64,000 nt of DNA from Halomonas borealis (GCF_004798905.1 NZ_SDMO01000007.1:1-64000), one strand, 5' to 3'; positions 20,697 through 29,940 are shown, counted from the stretch's first letter. Translations and numbers: made by a program. The notes: generated by a model not told the origin, from the sequence alone.

Positions 20697-20814
20697 CCTT
20701 CCGTGTAAGAGATATCGCACACAACTTTAGCCAAATCGCTGACAGCCCCCATGCCGACCATCGGCGATGGCGAGCCGCTCCCTCGCGACCGGCGGGCACG
20801 CCATGGCCAGGCCC

Positions 20815-21789
20815 TCAGGCGCGCGGCGTGGCGAAGGCCATCACCTCGGCCACGCTCGCCTTGGCGAGCGCCAGCTGAATGAGCCGATCGAGCCCCAGGG
20901 CCACACCGCTGCCCGCCGGCAGGCCGGCCTCGAGCGCCGCCAGCAGGCGCCGATCCACGTCGACCTCGGGTAGGCCCTGCGCCCGCCGTTCGGCGTTATC
21001 CTCATCGAAGCGGGCACGCTGCTCCTCGGCATCGGTGAGCTCGTCGTAGCCGTTGGCGAGCTCGAGCCCCTGGCGATAGGCCTCGAAGCGCGAGGCGACC
21101 CACTCGCCATCCTCCGGGTCGCGATGGCGCCGGGCCAGCGCCGCCTGGCTGGCCGGGTAGTCCTGCACCACGTCGATGCCCTCCCAGCCCAGCTGCGGCT
21201 CGATGACGAAGCTCATCAACAGGTCCAGGCAAGCGTCGCGAGGCGCCTGCGCCATGTCGAGCCCACCCCGCTCGGCGGCCAGACGGCGCAGGCCCGTCAG
21301 CGGCTCGCGGAAGGGGTCGAGTGCGAGGTAGTCGCGAAACAGCTCGCGATAGCGCCGGCACCGTACCGGCCCGGGATCCGACGACAACACCCTCCGGATC
21401 AGCGCGGCGGTCTCCGCGATCAGGCCCTCCAGGTCGAGGCCGGGGCGATACCACTCGAGCATGCTGAATTCGAGGTTATGGCGCCCGCCGACCTCGCCGT
21501 CGCGGACGCTGCGGGCGATCTGGAAGATCGGCCCGCTGCCCGCCGCCAGCAGCCGCTTCATGTGGAACTCCGGCGAGGTCTGCAGCCATAGTCGCTCGCG
21601 GCCGGCCGGCGTCGCGGCTTCACAAGACAGCGAGGCCAGTTGCACATCGGTGCTGCCACCGTGGCCCAGCACCGGTGTTTCCACCTCCCACACACCTCGC
21701 TCGGCGAAGAAGGCCCGCACCTCGCCGAGCAGGCGCGCCCGCTCGTGCAGCGTCGCGATCTCGGCGGTGGGCTGCCAATCAACCGTCAT
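20815..21789 (-). CDS. epmA: Elongation factor P beta-lysine ligase EpmA (PoxA/GenX)
   Basis: A 324-residue paralogue of the class II lysyl-tRNA synthetase catalytic core. It attaches (R)-beta-lysine to Lys34 of EF-P. Motif 2 appears in FQIARSVRDGEVGGRHNLEF and motif 3 in SGVALGLDRLIQLAL near the C-terminus; there is no anticodon-binding domain. I chose the ATG at 21789, preceded by AGGAGA, because the upstream in-frame extension runs through a terminator hairpin. The substrate gene efp lies just upstream and epmB, which supplies beta-lysine, is divergent beyond it. Confidence 0.93.
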   Translation of the reverse strand: MTVDWQPTAEIATLHERARLLGEVRAFFAERGVWEVETPVLGHGGSTDVQLASLSCEAATPAGRERLWLQTSPEFHMKRLLAAGSGPIFQIARSVRDGEVGGRHNLEFSMLEWYRPGLDLEGLIAETAALIRRVLSSDPGPVRCRRYRELFRDYLALDPFREPLTGLRRLAAERGGLDMAQAPRDACLDLLMSFVIEPQLGWEGIDVVQDYPASQAALARRHRDPEDGEWVASRFEAYRQGLELANGYDELTDAEEQRARFDEDNAERRAQGLPEVDVDRRLLAALEAGLPAGSGVALGLDRLIQLALAKASVAEVMAFATPRA

Positions 21790-21804
21790 CGATATGTCTC
21801 CTGA

Positions 21805-21840
21805 GACAACAAAAGGCCACACCCGAGAGAGTGTGGCCTT
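21805..21840 (-). terminator. Intrinsic terminator between efp and epmA, directly before the epmA ribosome-binding site
   Basis: A perfect 10-base stem (AAGGCCACAC at 21813-21822 with GTGTGGCCTT at 21831-21840, 8-base loop) is followed on the minus strand by TTTTGTTGTCTC. It should end most efp transcripts. The T-tract stops only a few bases before the AGGAGA of epmA, so epmA expression must depend on read-through or on a promoter overlapping the hairpin. Confidence 0.75.
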
Positions 21841-21867
21841 CAAGTACAAGCACCCTATGCTCACTGA

Positions 21868-22010
21868 ACGGTCGTGGCTCAGAGCGTCATGAGCGTAGAT
21901 AAGACAAGGCGACACCAGGCGAGCCAGCGAAGTTGACGCTCGTCAATGAGCATGGCGAGCCTGATGTCAACGCCGTATCACCGAGCGCAATAACTCTGAC
22001 GACGAACCGT
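21868..22010. repeat. Long imperfect palindrome immediately after the efp stop codon
   Basis: Nested arms are readable. ACGGTCGTGGCTCAGAG (21868-21884) faces CTCTGACGACGAACCGT (21994-22010). GGCGACACCAGGC faces GCCTGATGTCAACGCC. CAGGCGAGCC faces GGCGAGCCTG. TTGACG-CT-CGTCAA sits at the centre (21933-21946). Small gaps and mismatches interrupt the stems. The right end touches the efp stop codon. It could be a dispersed palindromic repeat or a structured 3' UTR. Confidence 0.6.
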
Positions 22011-22576
22011 CAAGCGCGGGAGACGTACTCGCCGGTACGCGTATCAACCTTCAGCACTTCACCCTGGTTGATGAACAGCGGCACGCGCACCACGGCGCCG
22101 GAGGACAGGGTGGCCGGCTTGGAGCCGCCCTGGGCGGTGTCGCCCTTGAGGCCGGGGTCGGTCTCGGTGACCTCGAGCTCGATGAAGTTCGGCGCGCTCA
22201 CGACGATGGCCTTGTCGTCCCACAGGGTCACGGTGTAGACCACCTGCTCCTTGAGCCACTTGTCGGTGTCACCCAGCGCCTTCTTCTCAACGGCATACTG
22301 CTCGAAGGACCCGTCGGTCTGCATGAAGTACCACATGTCGCCGTCGGTATAGAGGTATTCCATGTCCAGCTCGAGGACATCGGCGCCTTCCAGGGAATCG
22401 CCGGACTTGAAGGTGCGCTCTCCGACGCGGCCGGTCATCAGGTTACGCAGCTTGACGCGGTTGAAGGCCTGGCCCTTGCCGGGTTTGACGTAGTCGTTTT
22501 CGAGGATGGCACAGGGGTCACCATCCAACATGACCTTCAGACCGCCCTTGAATTCGTTGGTAGAATAGTTCGCCAT
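22010..22576 (-). CDS. efp: Translation elongation factor EF-P
   Basis: A 188-residue EF-P that relieves ribosome stalling at polyproline. It starts [20 protein letters not shown] and has the KPGKGQAF loop in which Lys34 is the residue modified by EpmA/EpmB. The three-domain KOW/OB layout and length are standard. The long frame upstream of 22576 was rejected because it overlaps epmB and lacks family similarity. epmB is divergent, 108 bases away. Confidence 0.97.
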   Translation of the reverse strand: MANYSTNEFKGGLKVMLDGDPCAILENDYVKPGKGQAFNRVKLRNLMTGRVGERTFKSGDSLEGADVLELDMEYLYTDGDMWYFMQTDGSFEQYAVEKKALGDTDKWLKEQVVYTVTLWDDKAIVVSAPNFIELEVTETDPGLKGDTAQGGSKPATLSSGAVVRVPLFINQGEVLKVDTRTGEYVSRA

Positions 22577-22684
22577 GATGATCGTTCCATATTCCAGCGC
22601 GCCGACGGCGAATGCCCCAGGCGCGAGCAAGCAAATGACAGTGGCCGAGGGGCAACCCCTCGCTCGCCTCGAAGTGTGCCCCGC

Positions 22685-23710
22685 ATGATAACCCGAAGCC
22701 CGATTCCTTTGCAGTGCCGGCCCGCCACCCCCGAACCCGGCGCCTGGCAGGCGCAACTCGCCGGCGCGATCCGCGACCCGCGCGAACTGTGCCGACGCCT
22801 GGACCTCGACGCTGACTGGTGGCCCGGCGCCGAGTCCGGCCACGCCTTGTTCGAGGTGCGTGTGCCCGAGGCCTATCTCGCCCGCATCCGCCTGAGCGAC
22901 CCGGCCGACCCGCTGCTGCGCCAGGTACTGCCGCTCGGCGAGGAAGCCGACGCCACGCCCGGCTACGTGGCCGACCCCCTCGAGGAGGCCGACCACACCC
23001 AACGCCGCGGCCTGATCCACAAGTACGCCGGCCGAGTGCTGCTGATCGCCAGCCCCGCCTGCGCGGTGAACTGCCGCTACTGTTTCCGGCGCCATTTCCC
23101 CTACGAGGAGAACGCGCCATCGCGCGCCCAGTGGCAGGAGACGCTCGCCTACCTGCACGACGACGACTCGATCGGCGAGGCCATCCTCTCCGGCGGCGAC
23201 CCGCTGGCGGCCAGCGACCGCCAGCTCGCCTGGCTGGTGGAACGCCTCGAGGCCATCCCCCACCTCAAGCGGCTGCGCCTTCACACCCGGCTGCCGGTGG
23301 TGATCCCCGATCGCATCGACGGCGCCCTGCTCGACTGGCTGGGCGGCACGCGGCTGCAGAAGGTCATGGTGCTGCACATCAACCATGCCCAGGAGATCGA
23401 CGAGCCGGTGATCGAGGCCTGCCGCCGGCTGCAGGCGGCAGGCGTGACGCTGCTCAACCAGAGCGTGCTGCTGCGCGGCGTCAACGACGATGCGGCGACC
23501 CTGGCCGCGCTCTCCGAGCGGCTGTTCGAGGCCGGCATCCTGCCCTACTACCTGCACGTGCTGGACCCGGTGAGCGGCGCCGCCCACTTCGACGTGCCCG
23601 ACGACGAGGCCCGCGCGCTGGTCGCCGAGCTCAGGACACGGCTGCCCGGCTTCCTGATGCCGACGCTGGTGCGTGAGATCCCCGGCGAGGCCAGCAAGAC
23701 GCCGCTCTAG
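22685..23710 (+). CDS. epmB: EF-P-specific lysine 2,3-aminomutase EpmB (radical SAM)
   Basis: A radical-SAM enzyme of about 341 residues that converts L-lysine to (R)-beta-lysine for EF-P modification. The iron-sulfur motif is CAVNCRYC (CxxxCxxC), followed by [17 protein letters not shown] is the expected next motif. PLP-binding is part of the family. The ATG at 22685 was chosen over an in-frame GTG three codons earlier; neither has a strong ribosome-binding site. It is divergent from efp-epmA. Confidence 0.92.
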   Translation: MITRSPIPLQCRPATPEPGAWQAQLAGAIRDPRELCRRLDLDADWWPGAESGHALFEVRVPEAYLARIRLSDPADPLLRQVLPLGEEADATPGYVADPLEEADHTQRRGLIHKYAGRVLLIASPACAVNCRYCFRRHFPYEENAPSRAQWQETLAYLHDDDSIGEAILSGGDPLAASDRQLAWLVERLEAIPHLKRLRLHTRLPVVIPDRIDGALLDWLGGTRLQKVMVLHINHAQEIDEPVIEACRRLQAAGVTLLNQSVLLRGVNDDAATLAALSERLFEAGILPYYLHVLDPVSGAAHFDVPDDEARALVAELRTRLPGFLMPTLVREIPGEASKTPL

Positions 23711-23747
23711 ACAGCCAAGCAGCAGCGTGAAACCGCTCGATGCAAAC

Positions 23748-23780
23748 GCAAACCCCGAAGGCTAGACCCTCGGGGTTTGC
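23748..23780. terminator. Bidirectional terminator between convergent epmB and leuA
   Basis: An 11-base perfect stem (GCAAACCCCGA at 23748-23758, TCGGGGTTTGC at 23770-23780) lies between the two convergent stop codons. The flanking T-runs are weak on both strands, but the position fits termination of both genes. Confidence 0.7.
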
Positions 23781-23806
23781 TTGTCGCTCGGCGCTTGTCG
23801 CTGTCA
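23779..23806 (-). repeat. Seven-base tandem repeats at the leuA stop codon
   Basis: On the plus strand four heptads are read in register: GCTTGTC, GCTCGGC, GCTTGTC, GCTGTCA. In the leuA mRNA sense they are GACAAGC-type units lying between the stop codon and the terminator. Similar heptads follow other genes in this window. Confidence 0.5.
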
Positions 23807-25510
23807 GGCCAGCGTTTCGGCGGTGACGTTGGCCGCCGGGGCTTCGCTGGAATGCTGGCGGTTGATCGCGCTCAGCACGCCTTCGATCGAGGCACTGGTG
23901 ATGCTCTCGTCGGTCCCCACGCCAAACACCGCCTCGCCGTTGACGCGCACCTCCACGTAGGCGATCGCCTCGGCGTCCGCGCCCTGGCCGCGGGAGTGCT
24001 CGTGGTAGTCGATGATCTCGACATCATGCCCCTCGCTTGCCAGCGCCTTGACGAAGGCCGCCAGCGGCCCGTTGCCCTGCCCCTGGATGGCGCGACGCTC
24101 GCCGCCCTCCTCGATGATGGCCTCGAGGGTCACCGTGGGGCTGTCCGGCTCGGAGGCCATGCGGTGGCTGACCAGGCCGAAGGGCCGGTGCTGTTCCAGA
24201 TACTCGTCGACGAAGGCCTGATAGATCATCTCGGAGGTGACTTCGCGGCCCAGCCGTTCGGCCACGTCCTGCACCACCTGGCTGAACTCGATGGACAGCC
24301 GGCGCGGCAGTTCGATGCCGTGCTCCTGCTCCAGCAGGTAGGAGACGCCTCCCTTGCCGGACTGACTGTTGACGCGGATCACCGCCTCGTAGCTACGCCC
24401 CACGTCGAGCGGGTCGATCGGCAGGTAGGGCACCGCCCAGATGCTGTCCGGATGCTCACGGCGCTCGGCCATGCCCTTCTTGATGGCATCCTGGTGGGAG
24501 CCGGAGAAGGCGGTGAACACCAGGTCGCCGACATAGGGATGGCGCGGATGCACCGGCAGCTGGTTGCAGTATTCCACCTCGCGCATGATCGGCGTGATAT
24601 TGGAGAAATCGACGCCCGGGTGCACGCCCTGGGTATAGAGGTTCATGGCCAGGGTGACGAGGTCGACGTTGCCGGTACGCTCACCGTTGCCGAACAGGCA
24701 ACCCTCGACTCGGTCGGCCCCGGCCATCACGGCGAGCTCGGCGGCCGCCACGCCGGTGCCACGGTCGTTGTGCGGATGCACGCTGACGATCAGGTGATCG
24801 CGCTTGGCGACGTGACGGCAGAACCACTCCACCTGGTCGGCGTAGTTGTTGGGCGTGGCGCACTCCACGGTGGCCGGCAGATTGACGATCATCGGCGCCT
24901 CGACGCTGGCGCCATAGGTAGCCTCCACGGCGTCGACGATCTCCACCGCGAAGTCCATCTCGGTGGTGGAGAACAGCTCCGGCGAATACTGGAAGGTCCA
25001 GTTCGTCTCCGGCGCCGCCGCCATGTGCTCACGGATGCGGGCGGTGGCATCCACCGCGATCTCGATGCACTCGGGCCGGCTGACGTTGAACACCACGCGG
25101 CGGAAGACCGGGTCGGTAGCGTTGTAGACATGCACGATGGCGTTCCTGGCCCCCTTCAGCGCCTCGAAGGTACGCTCGATGAGGTGCGGACGGGCCTGGG
25201 TGAGCACCTGGATGGAGACATCCGCCGGCACCTTGTCGTCCTCGATCAACGAGCGCACGAAGTCGAAGTCGGTCTGGGAGGCCGAGGGGAAGCCGACCTC
25301 GATCTGCTTGAAACCGATCTTCACCAGCAGGTCGAAGAAACGCTGCTTGCGCTCCTGGTCCATGGGGTCGATCAACGACTGATTGCCATCGCGCAGGTCG
25401 ACGGCGCACCACTGGGGCGGCGCCTCGATGCGCCGACTCGGCCACTGGCGATCGGGCAGATCGACGGCCACGAAGGGACGGTACTTGGTGGAAGGGTTAT
25501 CGAGCATCAT
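23804..25510 (-). CDS. leuA: 2-isopropylmalate synthase, long (LeuA type 2) form
   Basis: A 568-residue enzyme that condenses acetyl-CoA with 2-oxoisovalerate, the first committed step of leucine synthesis. The catalytic barrel shows [13 protein letters not shown] and the metal-binding HPHNDRG. The C-terminal third is the regulatory LeuA allosteric domain that normally binds leucine. Length and the N-terminal [16 protein letters not shown] place it in the type 2 group also found in actinobacteria. It is preceded by a leader peptide and attenuator, so leucine control appears to act on both transcription and enzyme. First ATG chosen; GGGAG lies nine bases upstream. Confidence 0.95.
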   Translation of the reverse strand: MMLDNPSTKYRPFVAVDLPDRQWPSRRIEAPPQWCAVDLRDGNQSLIDPMDQERKQRFFDLLVKIGFKQIEVGFPSASQTDFDFVRSLIEDDKVPADVSIQVLTQARPHLIERTFEALKGARNAIVHVYNATDPVFRRVVFNVSRPECIEIAVDATARIREHMAAAPETNWTFQYSPELFSTTEMDFAVEIVDAVEATYGASVEAPMIVNLPATVECATPNNYADQVEWFCRHVAKRDHLIVSVHPHNDRGTGVAAAELAVMAGADRVEGCLFGNGERTGNVDLVTLAMNLYTQGVHPGVDFSNITPIMREVEYCNQLPVHPRHPYVGDLVFTAFSGSHQDAIKKGMAERREHPDSIWAVPYLPIDPLDVGRSYEAVIRVNSQSGKGGVSYLLEQEHGIELPRRLSIEFSQVVQDVAERLGREVTSEMIYQAFVDEYLEQHRPFGLVSHRMASEPDSPTVTLEAIIEEGGERRAIQGQGNGPLAAFVKALASEGHDVEIIDYHEHSRGQGADAEAIAYVEVRVNGEAVFGVGTDESITSASIEGVLSAINRQHSSEAPAANVTAETLA

Positions 25511-25538
25511 GGCGGCGTTCTCCCGGGGGCGTTTGACG

Positions 25539-25590
25539 GATTCAGAAACGACGACGCCCCGCCTGCCGGAAGGCAGACGGGGCGTCGTCG
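25539..25590 (-). terminator. leuA attenuator terminator hairpin
   Basis: A 13-base perfect stem (CGACGACGCCCCG at 25549-25561 with CGGGGCGTCGTCG at 25578-25590), with a further small hairpin in its loop, lies 30-80 bases before the leuA ATG. On the minus strand it is followed by TTTCTGAATC, a short U-run. Together with the leucine-rich leader peptide upstream it forms a transcription attenuator. A second small open frame across this region looks like a shadow. Confidence 0.75.
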
Positions 25591-25748
25591 GAGCGTTCGG
25601 GGATGATCATCGTGACGCCTACCGGTCGGCTGACAGGCGAGACATGGGGAGGGATGATCCTGGGTCTGGCGGTAACGGTGCGGGACATGTGACAACCTCG
25701 AATTCGACCTGGACAAGAGGGCGATGCAGACGGCATCGCCCGGCGCGC

Positions 25749-25805
25749 TCAGCGGCGGGCTAGTAGTCGTAGGTCGAGAACGAGGTTGTGCGATGTCGTA
25801 TTCAT
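25749..25805 (-). CDS. leuL: leu operon leader peptide (18 residues, five leucines)
   Basis: The frame ATG...TGA encodes MNTTSHNLVLDLRLLARR, with leucines at positions 8, 10, 12, 14 and 15, three of them CTA codons, which are rare in this GC-rich genome. The cluster of leucine codons just before a stop and upstream of a strong hairpin is the usual design for ribosome-mediated attenuation: when leucyl-tRNA is scarce the ribosome stalls and the terminator at 25549-25590 does not form. No Shine-Dalgarno sequence is obvious; see the promoter entry. Confidence 0.75.
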   Translation of the reverse strand: MNTTSHNLVLDLRLLARR

Positions 25806-25811
25806 GACGCT

Positions 25812-25840
25812 AGCAAATCAGCCTGGCGGCGGCGTGTCAA
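25812..25840 (-). promoter_or_regulatory. Probable leuL-leuA promoter
   Basis: Minus strand: a perfect -35 TTGACA (25840-25835), 17-base spacer, then TTTGCT (25817-25812) preceded by TG one base earlier, i.e. an extended -10. Predicted transcription start falls on or next to the leader peptide ATG at 25805, so the leader may be translated from a leaderless mRNA. The -10 match is weak (3 of 6). Confidence 0.4.
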
Positions 25841-25865
25841 CTCCCCCACGCCGCCCGGGAGGCAT

Positions 25866-26123
25866 TCAGGTGGCAACATCGGCCGTGCCGAGCAGGGTCA
25901 GCAGGTCGCGGGCATGCTCGGCCGCCTCCTGTCCGAGGGTCGTGAGGTAACCGCCATCGGGCTGGGTCACCAGGCCCTTGTCGTGCAACCGGCGCGTGGC
26001 CTCGATCATCTCCGGCTCGGCGCTGGAGTGCACCTTGATGCCCTCCTGATGATTGGTCGGGTTGAACAGGCCGAGCACCTTGAGCTCGTCGAACACTTGC
26101 GGCGTATAGCGGGACTGGGACAT
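25866..26123 (-). CDS. Small conserved gammaproteobacterial protein (TIGR02647-like)
   Basis: An 85-residue protein beginning MSQSRYTPQVFDELKVLGLF. Recognisable family phrases are LFNPTNHQEGIKVHSSAEP, KGLVTQPDGGYLTTLGQEAAEHA. It resembles the TIGR02647 family of short winged-helix-like proteins whose function is not known. The ATG at 26123 with GAGG upstream is preferred to an ATG 11 codons earlier. It stands alone between serB and the leuA leader. Confidence 0.7.
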   Translation of the reverse strand: MSQSRYTPQVFDELKVLGLFNPTNHQEGIKVHSSAEPEMIEATRRLHDKGLVTQPDGGYLTTLGQEAAEHARDLLTLLGTADVAT

Positions 26124-26200
26124 GGCGCCTTCCTCGTTATTGTCGTGAGCGTTCACCCGACGCTACCCCCGCTGGCCCGACGACGCCAGCGAAAATCGTC

Positions 26201-27424
26201 TCACGCTGCCTCGAGATCGCCTTGCCGATAACCGATCAGGTAAAGCACGGCATCCAGCCCCAGGGTGGAGAGCGAGTGCCGGGCCTGCTCGCGCACCAGC
26301 GGCTTGGCACGGAAGGCGATGCCAAGGCCGGCCGTGGCCAGCATCTTGAGGTCATTGGCGCCATCGCCCACGGCGATGGTCTGCTCCATCACCAGCCCCT
26401 CGCGCTCGGCGATCTCGCACAGCAAGGCGGCCTTGCGGTCGGCATCGACGATCGGCTCGCGCACCTCGCCGGTCACCTTGCCGTTCTCGATCACCAGCTC
26501 GTTGGCATGGACTTCGTCGAAGCCGAGCCGCTCCTTGAGGTGCTCGGCGAAGTAGGTGAAACCGCCGGAGAGAATCGCGGTGCGATAGCCCAACCGCTTG
26601 AGCTGGCTCATCAGCCGCTCCAGGCCATCCATCAGTGGCAGCTGCTCGGCGATCTCGGCGAGTACCGACTCGTCGAGGCCGCGGAGCTTGGCCATGCGCT
26701 CGCGGAAGCTCTGCTGGAAGTCCAGCTCGCCACGCATGGCACGCTCGGTGACCGCGGCCACCTCATCATAGACGCCGTGACGGCGCGCCAGCTCGTCGAT
26801 CACCTCGGCCTGGATCAGGGTCGAATCCATGTCGAAGCACACCAGGCGACGATGGCGACGCCAGATGGAATCTTCCTGCAGGGCGATATCCACGCCATAC
26901 ACCGCCCCCAGCGCCAGGGCCTTCTCACGCAGGGCCTCCAGGTCGATCTCGTCGCCACGTAGCCAGCACTCGACGCAGGCACCCTGGATGGCGTCATGCT
27001 CGCCGGGCACACCGCCATCCAGCGGCTCACGCCCGGACAGGCGATGAATCGACTCCACGGTCAGGCCCTGCTCGGCGGTCAGCACGCCGACCTCGGCCAG
27101 GATGCCCGCCGGCAGATGCGGCGCCAGCAGCGTCAGGATCAGCCGCGGCTGGCTGGCCTGCACGCTCCAGCGGTGATAGTCCTCGGCGCCGACCTGGATC
27201 GCCTGCACATCGAGGCCCAGCCGGCCACCGGCCGCGGACAGCGCGCCCTCCAGGTCGCTGTCGTGGTCGAGTCCCACCAGGGCCTCCAGCGACACGATGC
27301 CGAAGGTCACGCTCTGGTTGATGTCCAACAGCCGTGCGCCGCTGTGGGCCAGGGCGCGACCCAACCCGGCCAGCTGGCCGGGCCTGGCGGGGCCGCTGGC
27401 GCGAATCAGTACTCGTCTTGTCAT
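26201..27424 (-). CDS. serB: Phosphoserine phosphatase SerB
   Basis: A 407-residue enzyme for the last step of serine synthesis. The N-terminal half (about 1-170) is an ACT-like regulatory region; the C-terminal half is a HAD phosphatase with VCFDMDSTLIQAEVIDELAR (nucleophile DMDST), the SGGF motif and VGDGANDLKML. The long two-part form is usual in Pseudomonas-like bacteria. It lies downstream of parC on the same strand with about 90 bases between. Confidence 0.96.
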   Translation of the reverse strand: MTRRVLIRASGPARPGQLAGLGRALAHSGARLLDINQSVTFGIVSLEALVGLDHDSDLEGALSAAGGRLGLDVQAIQVGAEDYHRWSVQASQPRLILTLLAPHLPAGILAEVGVLTAEQGLTVESIHRLSGREPLDGGVPGEHDAIQGACVECWLRGDEIDLEALREKALALGAVYGVDIALQEDSIWRRHRRLVCFDMDSTLIQAEVIDELARRHGVYDEVAAVTERAMRGELDFQQSFRERMAKLRGLDESVLAEIAEQLPLMDGLERLMSQLKRLGYRTAILSGGFTYFAEHLKERLGFDEVHANELVIENGKVTGEVREPIVDADRKAALLCEIAEREGLVMEQTIAVGDGANDLKMLATAGLGIAFRAKPLVREQARHSLSTLGLDAVLYLIGYRQGDLEAA

Positions 27425-27516
27425 GATGCCCTCGTGTCATGCGTCGCCACGAGCCTCGGGGCTTGCCACGCGCCCCGACGCCCGACGTTCAAAACCCGAA
27501 ACTGGAAGCCCGCGGC

Positions 27517-29769
27517 TCAGGCGTCTACCTCGAGCCGATCGACCTTCTGTAGCCCCCGGGGCAGCTTGCTGCCACGCCGGCCCCGCTCGCCACGATAATA
27601 GTCGAGTTCACTGGCCTTGAGCGTCAGCTTGCGCTTGCCGGCATGCACCACCAGCGCCTGGCCCGGCGCCAGCAGCGTCAGGTCGCGCAGGAACTCCTCG
27701 CGCCGCGCGGCTCGCGCGCCGGGAATATCGAGCATCTTGTTGCCCTTGCCCTTGGCGAGCCCGGGCAGCTGATCGAGCGGGAAGACCAGCAACCGCCCCT
27801 CGTTGGACACCGCCGCCACACTGATGTCCTCGCCTTCCGGCACCGCCCGGGGCGCGACCACGTTGCAGCCCTGCGGCACGCTGAGCACCGCCTTGCCGGC
27901 CTTGTTCTTGCCGGTCAACCCCTCGAGGGAGGTCACGAAGCCGTAACCGCCATCCGAGGCCAGCAGGTAGCGGGTCGCCGGCGGCGCCAGCAGCAAGCCG
28001 GCCATCAGGGCGCCGGCGGCGACGTTGACGCGACCGGTGACCGGTTCGCCCTGGCTGCGCGCGCTGGGCAGGTTGTGGGCGGCCAGGGTATAGGCGCGGC
28101 CGGTATCGTCGAGCAACACCAGCGGCTGGTTGGTCTTGCCGCAGGCGGCGAGGTGGAAACGGTCGCCGGCCTTGTAGGACAGCCCGGTCGGATCGATCTC
28201 GTGACCCTTGGCGGCCCGGATCCAGCCCTTCTCGGAGAGCACCACCGTGATCGGGTCGGCGCCGAGCAGCTCGACCTCGGACAGCGCCTTGGCCTCCTCG
28301 CGCTCGACCAGCGGCGAGCGACGCGCGTCGCCGTAGTCGGCGGCGGCCTGGCGCAGTTCCTGCTCGATCAGGTCGGTGAGCGCGGCCTCGGAGCCGAGCA
28401 GCTCCTCGAGCCTGGCGCGCTCGGCCTCCAGGTCGTCCTGCTCGCCGCGGATCTTCATTTCCTCGAGCTTGGCGAGATGGCGCAGGCGCAGCTCGAGGAT
28501 CGCCTCGGCCTGGCGCTCGCTGAGCCCGAAGGCCTCGATCAACGCGGCCTTGGGCTCGTCCTCCTCGCGGATGATGCGGATCACCTCGTCGATATCGAGG
28601 TAGGCCGCGAGCAGGCCCTCGAGGATATGCAGGCGGTCCTGCACCTTGCCCAGGCGATGCTCGAGGCGCCGGCGCACGGTGCTGCGACGAAAGCGCAACC
28701 ACTCGCCGAGCAGATCGGGCAGCGGCATGACCCGCGGCCGGCCGTCCAGGCCGATCACGTTCATGTTGATGCGCACGTTCTTCTCGAGGTCGGTAGTGGC
28801 GAACAGGTGCGCCATCAGCGCCTCGATATCGACCCGGTTCGAGCGCGGTTCGATGACCAGTCGGGTGGGCTCCTCGTGGGTCGACTCGTCGCGCAGGTCG
28901 GCGACCATCGGCAGCTTCTTGGCCTGCATCTGGGCGGCGATCTGCTCGAGCACCTTGGCGCCGCTGACCTGGTAGGGCAGCGCGGAGATCACCACGCTGC
29001 CCTCCTCCAGGCCATAACGCGCGCGCATCTTCACCGAACCGCGGCCGCTCTCGTAGATCTTGCGCAGTTCGCGATGCGGGGTGATGACCTCGGCATCGGT
29101 GGGGAAATCCGGCCCCGGCAGGCGCTCCATCAGGTCGACGGTGGTCGCCTCGGGGTGGCGCAGCAGGTGGCAGGTGGCATCGACCACCTCGCCGACGTTA
29201 TGCGGCGGGATGTCGGTGGCCATGCCCACGGCGATACCGGTACCGCCGTTGAGCAACACATGCGGCAGCCGCGAGGGCAGCACCACCGGCTCCTGCATGG
29301 TGCCGTCGAAGTTGGCGGTCCAGTCCACGGTGCCCTGGCCGAGCTCACCGAGCAGCACCTCGCTGAACTTGGACAGCCGCGCCTCGGTGTAGCGCATGGC
29401 GGCGAAGGACTTGGGGTCATCGGGACTGCCCCAGTTGCCCTGGCCATCGACCAGCGGATAGCGATAGCTGAACGGCTGGGCCATCAGCACCATCGCCTCG
29501 TAGCAGGCGCTGTCGCCGTGAGGGTGGAACTTGCCGAGCACGTCGCCGACGGTACGCGCCGACTTCTTGTACTTGGCGCTGGCATTGAGCGCCAGCTCGC
29601 GCATGGCGTAGACGATGCGCCGCTGTACCGGCTTCATGCCGTCGCCGATGTGCGGCAACGCCCGGTCGAGGATCACGTACATCGAGTAGTCGAGGTACGC
29701 CTTCTCGGTGTATTCGCGAAGCGACAGACGTTCGACGTCGCCCTCCGCCACCTGGATATCCATGGTCAT
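27517..29769 (-). CDS. parC: DNA topoisomerase IV subunit A ParC
   Basis: A 750-residue type II topoisomerase subunit that decatenates daughter chromosomes with ParE. The catalytic region shows [21 protein letters not shown], and the quinolone-determining stretch reads [12 protein letters not shown], i.e. wild-type Ser and Glu. The C-terminal beta-propeller region has degenerate repeats. It is separated from parE by 193 bases that contain a structured element; an ATG two codons downstream of the first is equally possible. Confidence 0.97.
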   Translation of the reverse strand: MTMDIQVAEGDVERLSLREYTEKAYLDYSMYVILDRALPHIGDGMKPVQRRIVYAMRELALNASAKYKKSARTVGDVLGKFHPHGDSACYEAMVLMAQPFSYRYPLVDGQGNWGSPDDPKSFAAMRYTEARLSKFSEVLLGELGQGTVDWTANFDGTMQEPVVLPSRLPHVLLNGGTGIAVGMATDIPPHNVGEVVDATCHLLRHPEATTVDLMERLPGPDFPTDAEVITPHRELRKIYESGRGSVKMRARYGLEEGSVVISALPYQVSGAKVLEQIAAQMQAKKLPMVADLRDESTHEEPTRLVIEPRSNRVDIEALMAHLFATTDLEKNVRINMNVIGLDGRPRVMPLPDLLGEWLRFRRSTVRRRLEHRLGKVQDRLHILEGLLAAYLDIDEVIRIIREEDEPKAALIEAFGLSERQAEAILELRLRHLAKLEEMKIRGEQDDLEAERARLEELLGSEAALTDLIEQELRQAAADYGDARRSPLVEREEAKALSEVELLGADPITVVLSEKGWIRAAKGHEIDPTGLSYKAGDRFHLAACGKTNQPLVLLDDTGRAYTLAAHNLPSARSQGEPVTGRVNVAAGALMAGLLLAPPATRYLLASDGGYGFVTSLEGLTGKNKAGKAVLSVPQGCNVVAPRAVPEGEDISVAAVSNEGRLLVFPLDQLPGLAKGKGNKMLDIPGARAARREEFLRDLTLLAPGQALVVHAGKRKLTLKASELDYYRGERGRRGSKLPRGLQKVDRLEVDA

Positions 29770-29824
29770 ACGGTATGCCCTTGGTCAGGGTTCAAAATCG
29801 ATGTCTTCACCACCCGCGACTATT

Positions 29825-29929
29825 CCGGCGACGGGTCGTCGGGGAGGCGCTGTGAACCCCTCCCTGGGCGCTACCTTTTCCCTCCCTGGAAAAGGACCTC
29901 CCCTTCGCCCCGTCCCCGGCGCCGCTCGC
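29825..29929 (-). repeat. 105-base structured intergenic element, copy A (parC-parE gap)
   Basis: Read on the minus strand, it aligns without gaps to copy B at 32575-32679, 76 of 105 positions identical by hand count. A terminal stem (element positions 11-21 with 95-105, one mismatch) closes the element. A central hairpin CCTTTTCC/GGAAAAGG (positions 35-42 and 49-56) has a six-base loop. A shared segment GGTAGCGCCC...CACAGCGCC follows. It lies between the parE stop and the parC start. Confidence 0.75.
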
Positions 29930-29940
29930 CTTGGCATGTG

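Larger units (their letters stand above)
20375..20814. promoter_or_regulatory. AT-rich intergenic region upstream of the T6SS cluster
   Basis: No gene was found in this 440-base gap between epmA and tssB. The part nearest tssB is GC-rich, but about 20620-20720 turns sharply AT-rich. It holds two perfect palindromes 3 bases apart: ACACATATATGTGT at 20668-20681 and TTTGTTAACAAA at 20685-20696. A clear -24/-12 (sigma-54) promoter was not found. AT-rich islands before T6SS genes are common binding sites for silencers and activators; that role is inferred. Confidence 0.5.

Noticed and set aside
20375..20814. Sigma-54 promoter before tssB
   Set aside because: With VasH in the cluster I looked for GG-N10-GC on the minus strand but found no convincing match by eye. 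VasH may act on hcp loci elsewhere.
22577..23587. A long N-terminal extension of efp running antisense through epmB
   Set aside because: EF-P begins at MANYSTNEF; the extension overlaps a convincing radical-SAM gene and has no similarity to EF-P.
25542..25736. Second candidate leader peptide with Ile and Val residues upstream of leuA
   Set aside because: It overlaps the terminator stem, lacks a clustered run of leucine codons and is longer than typical leaders; the 18-residue frame at 25749-25805 fits far better.
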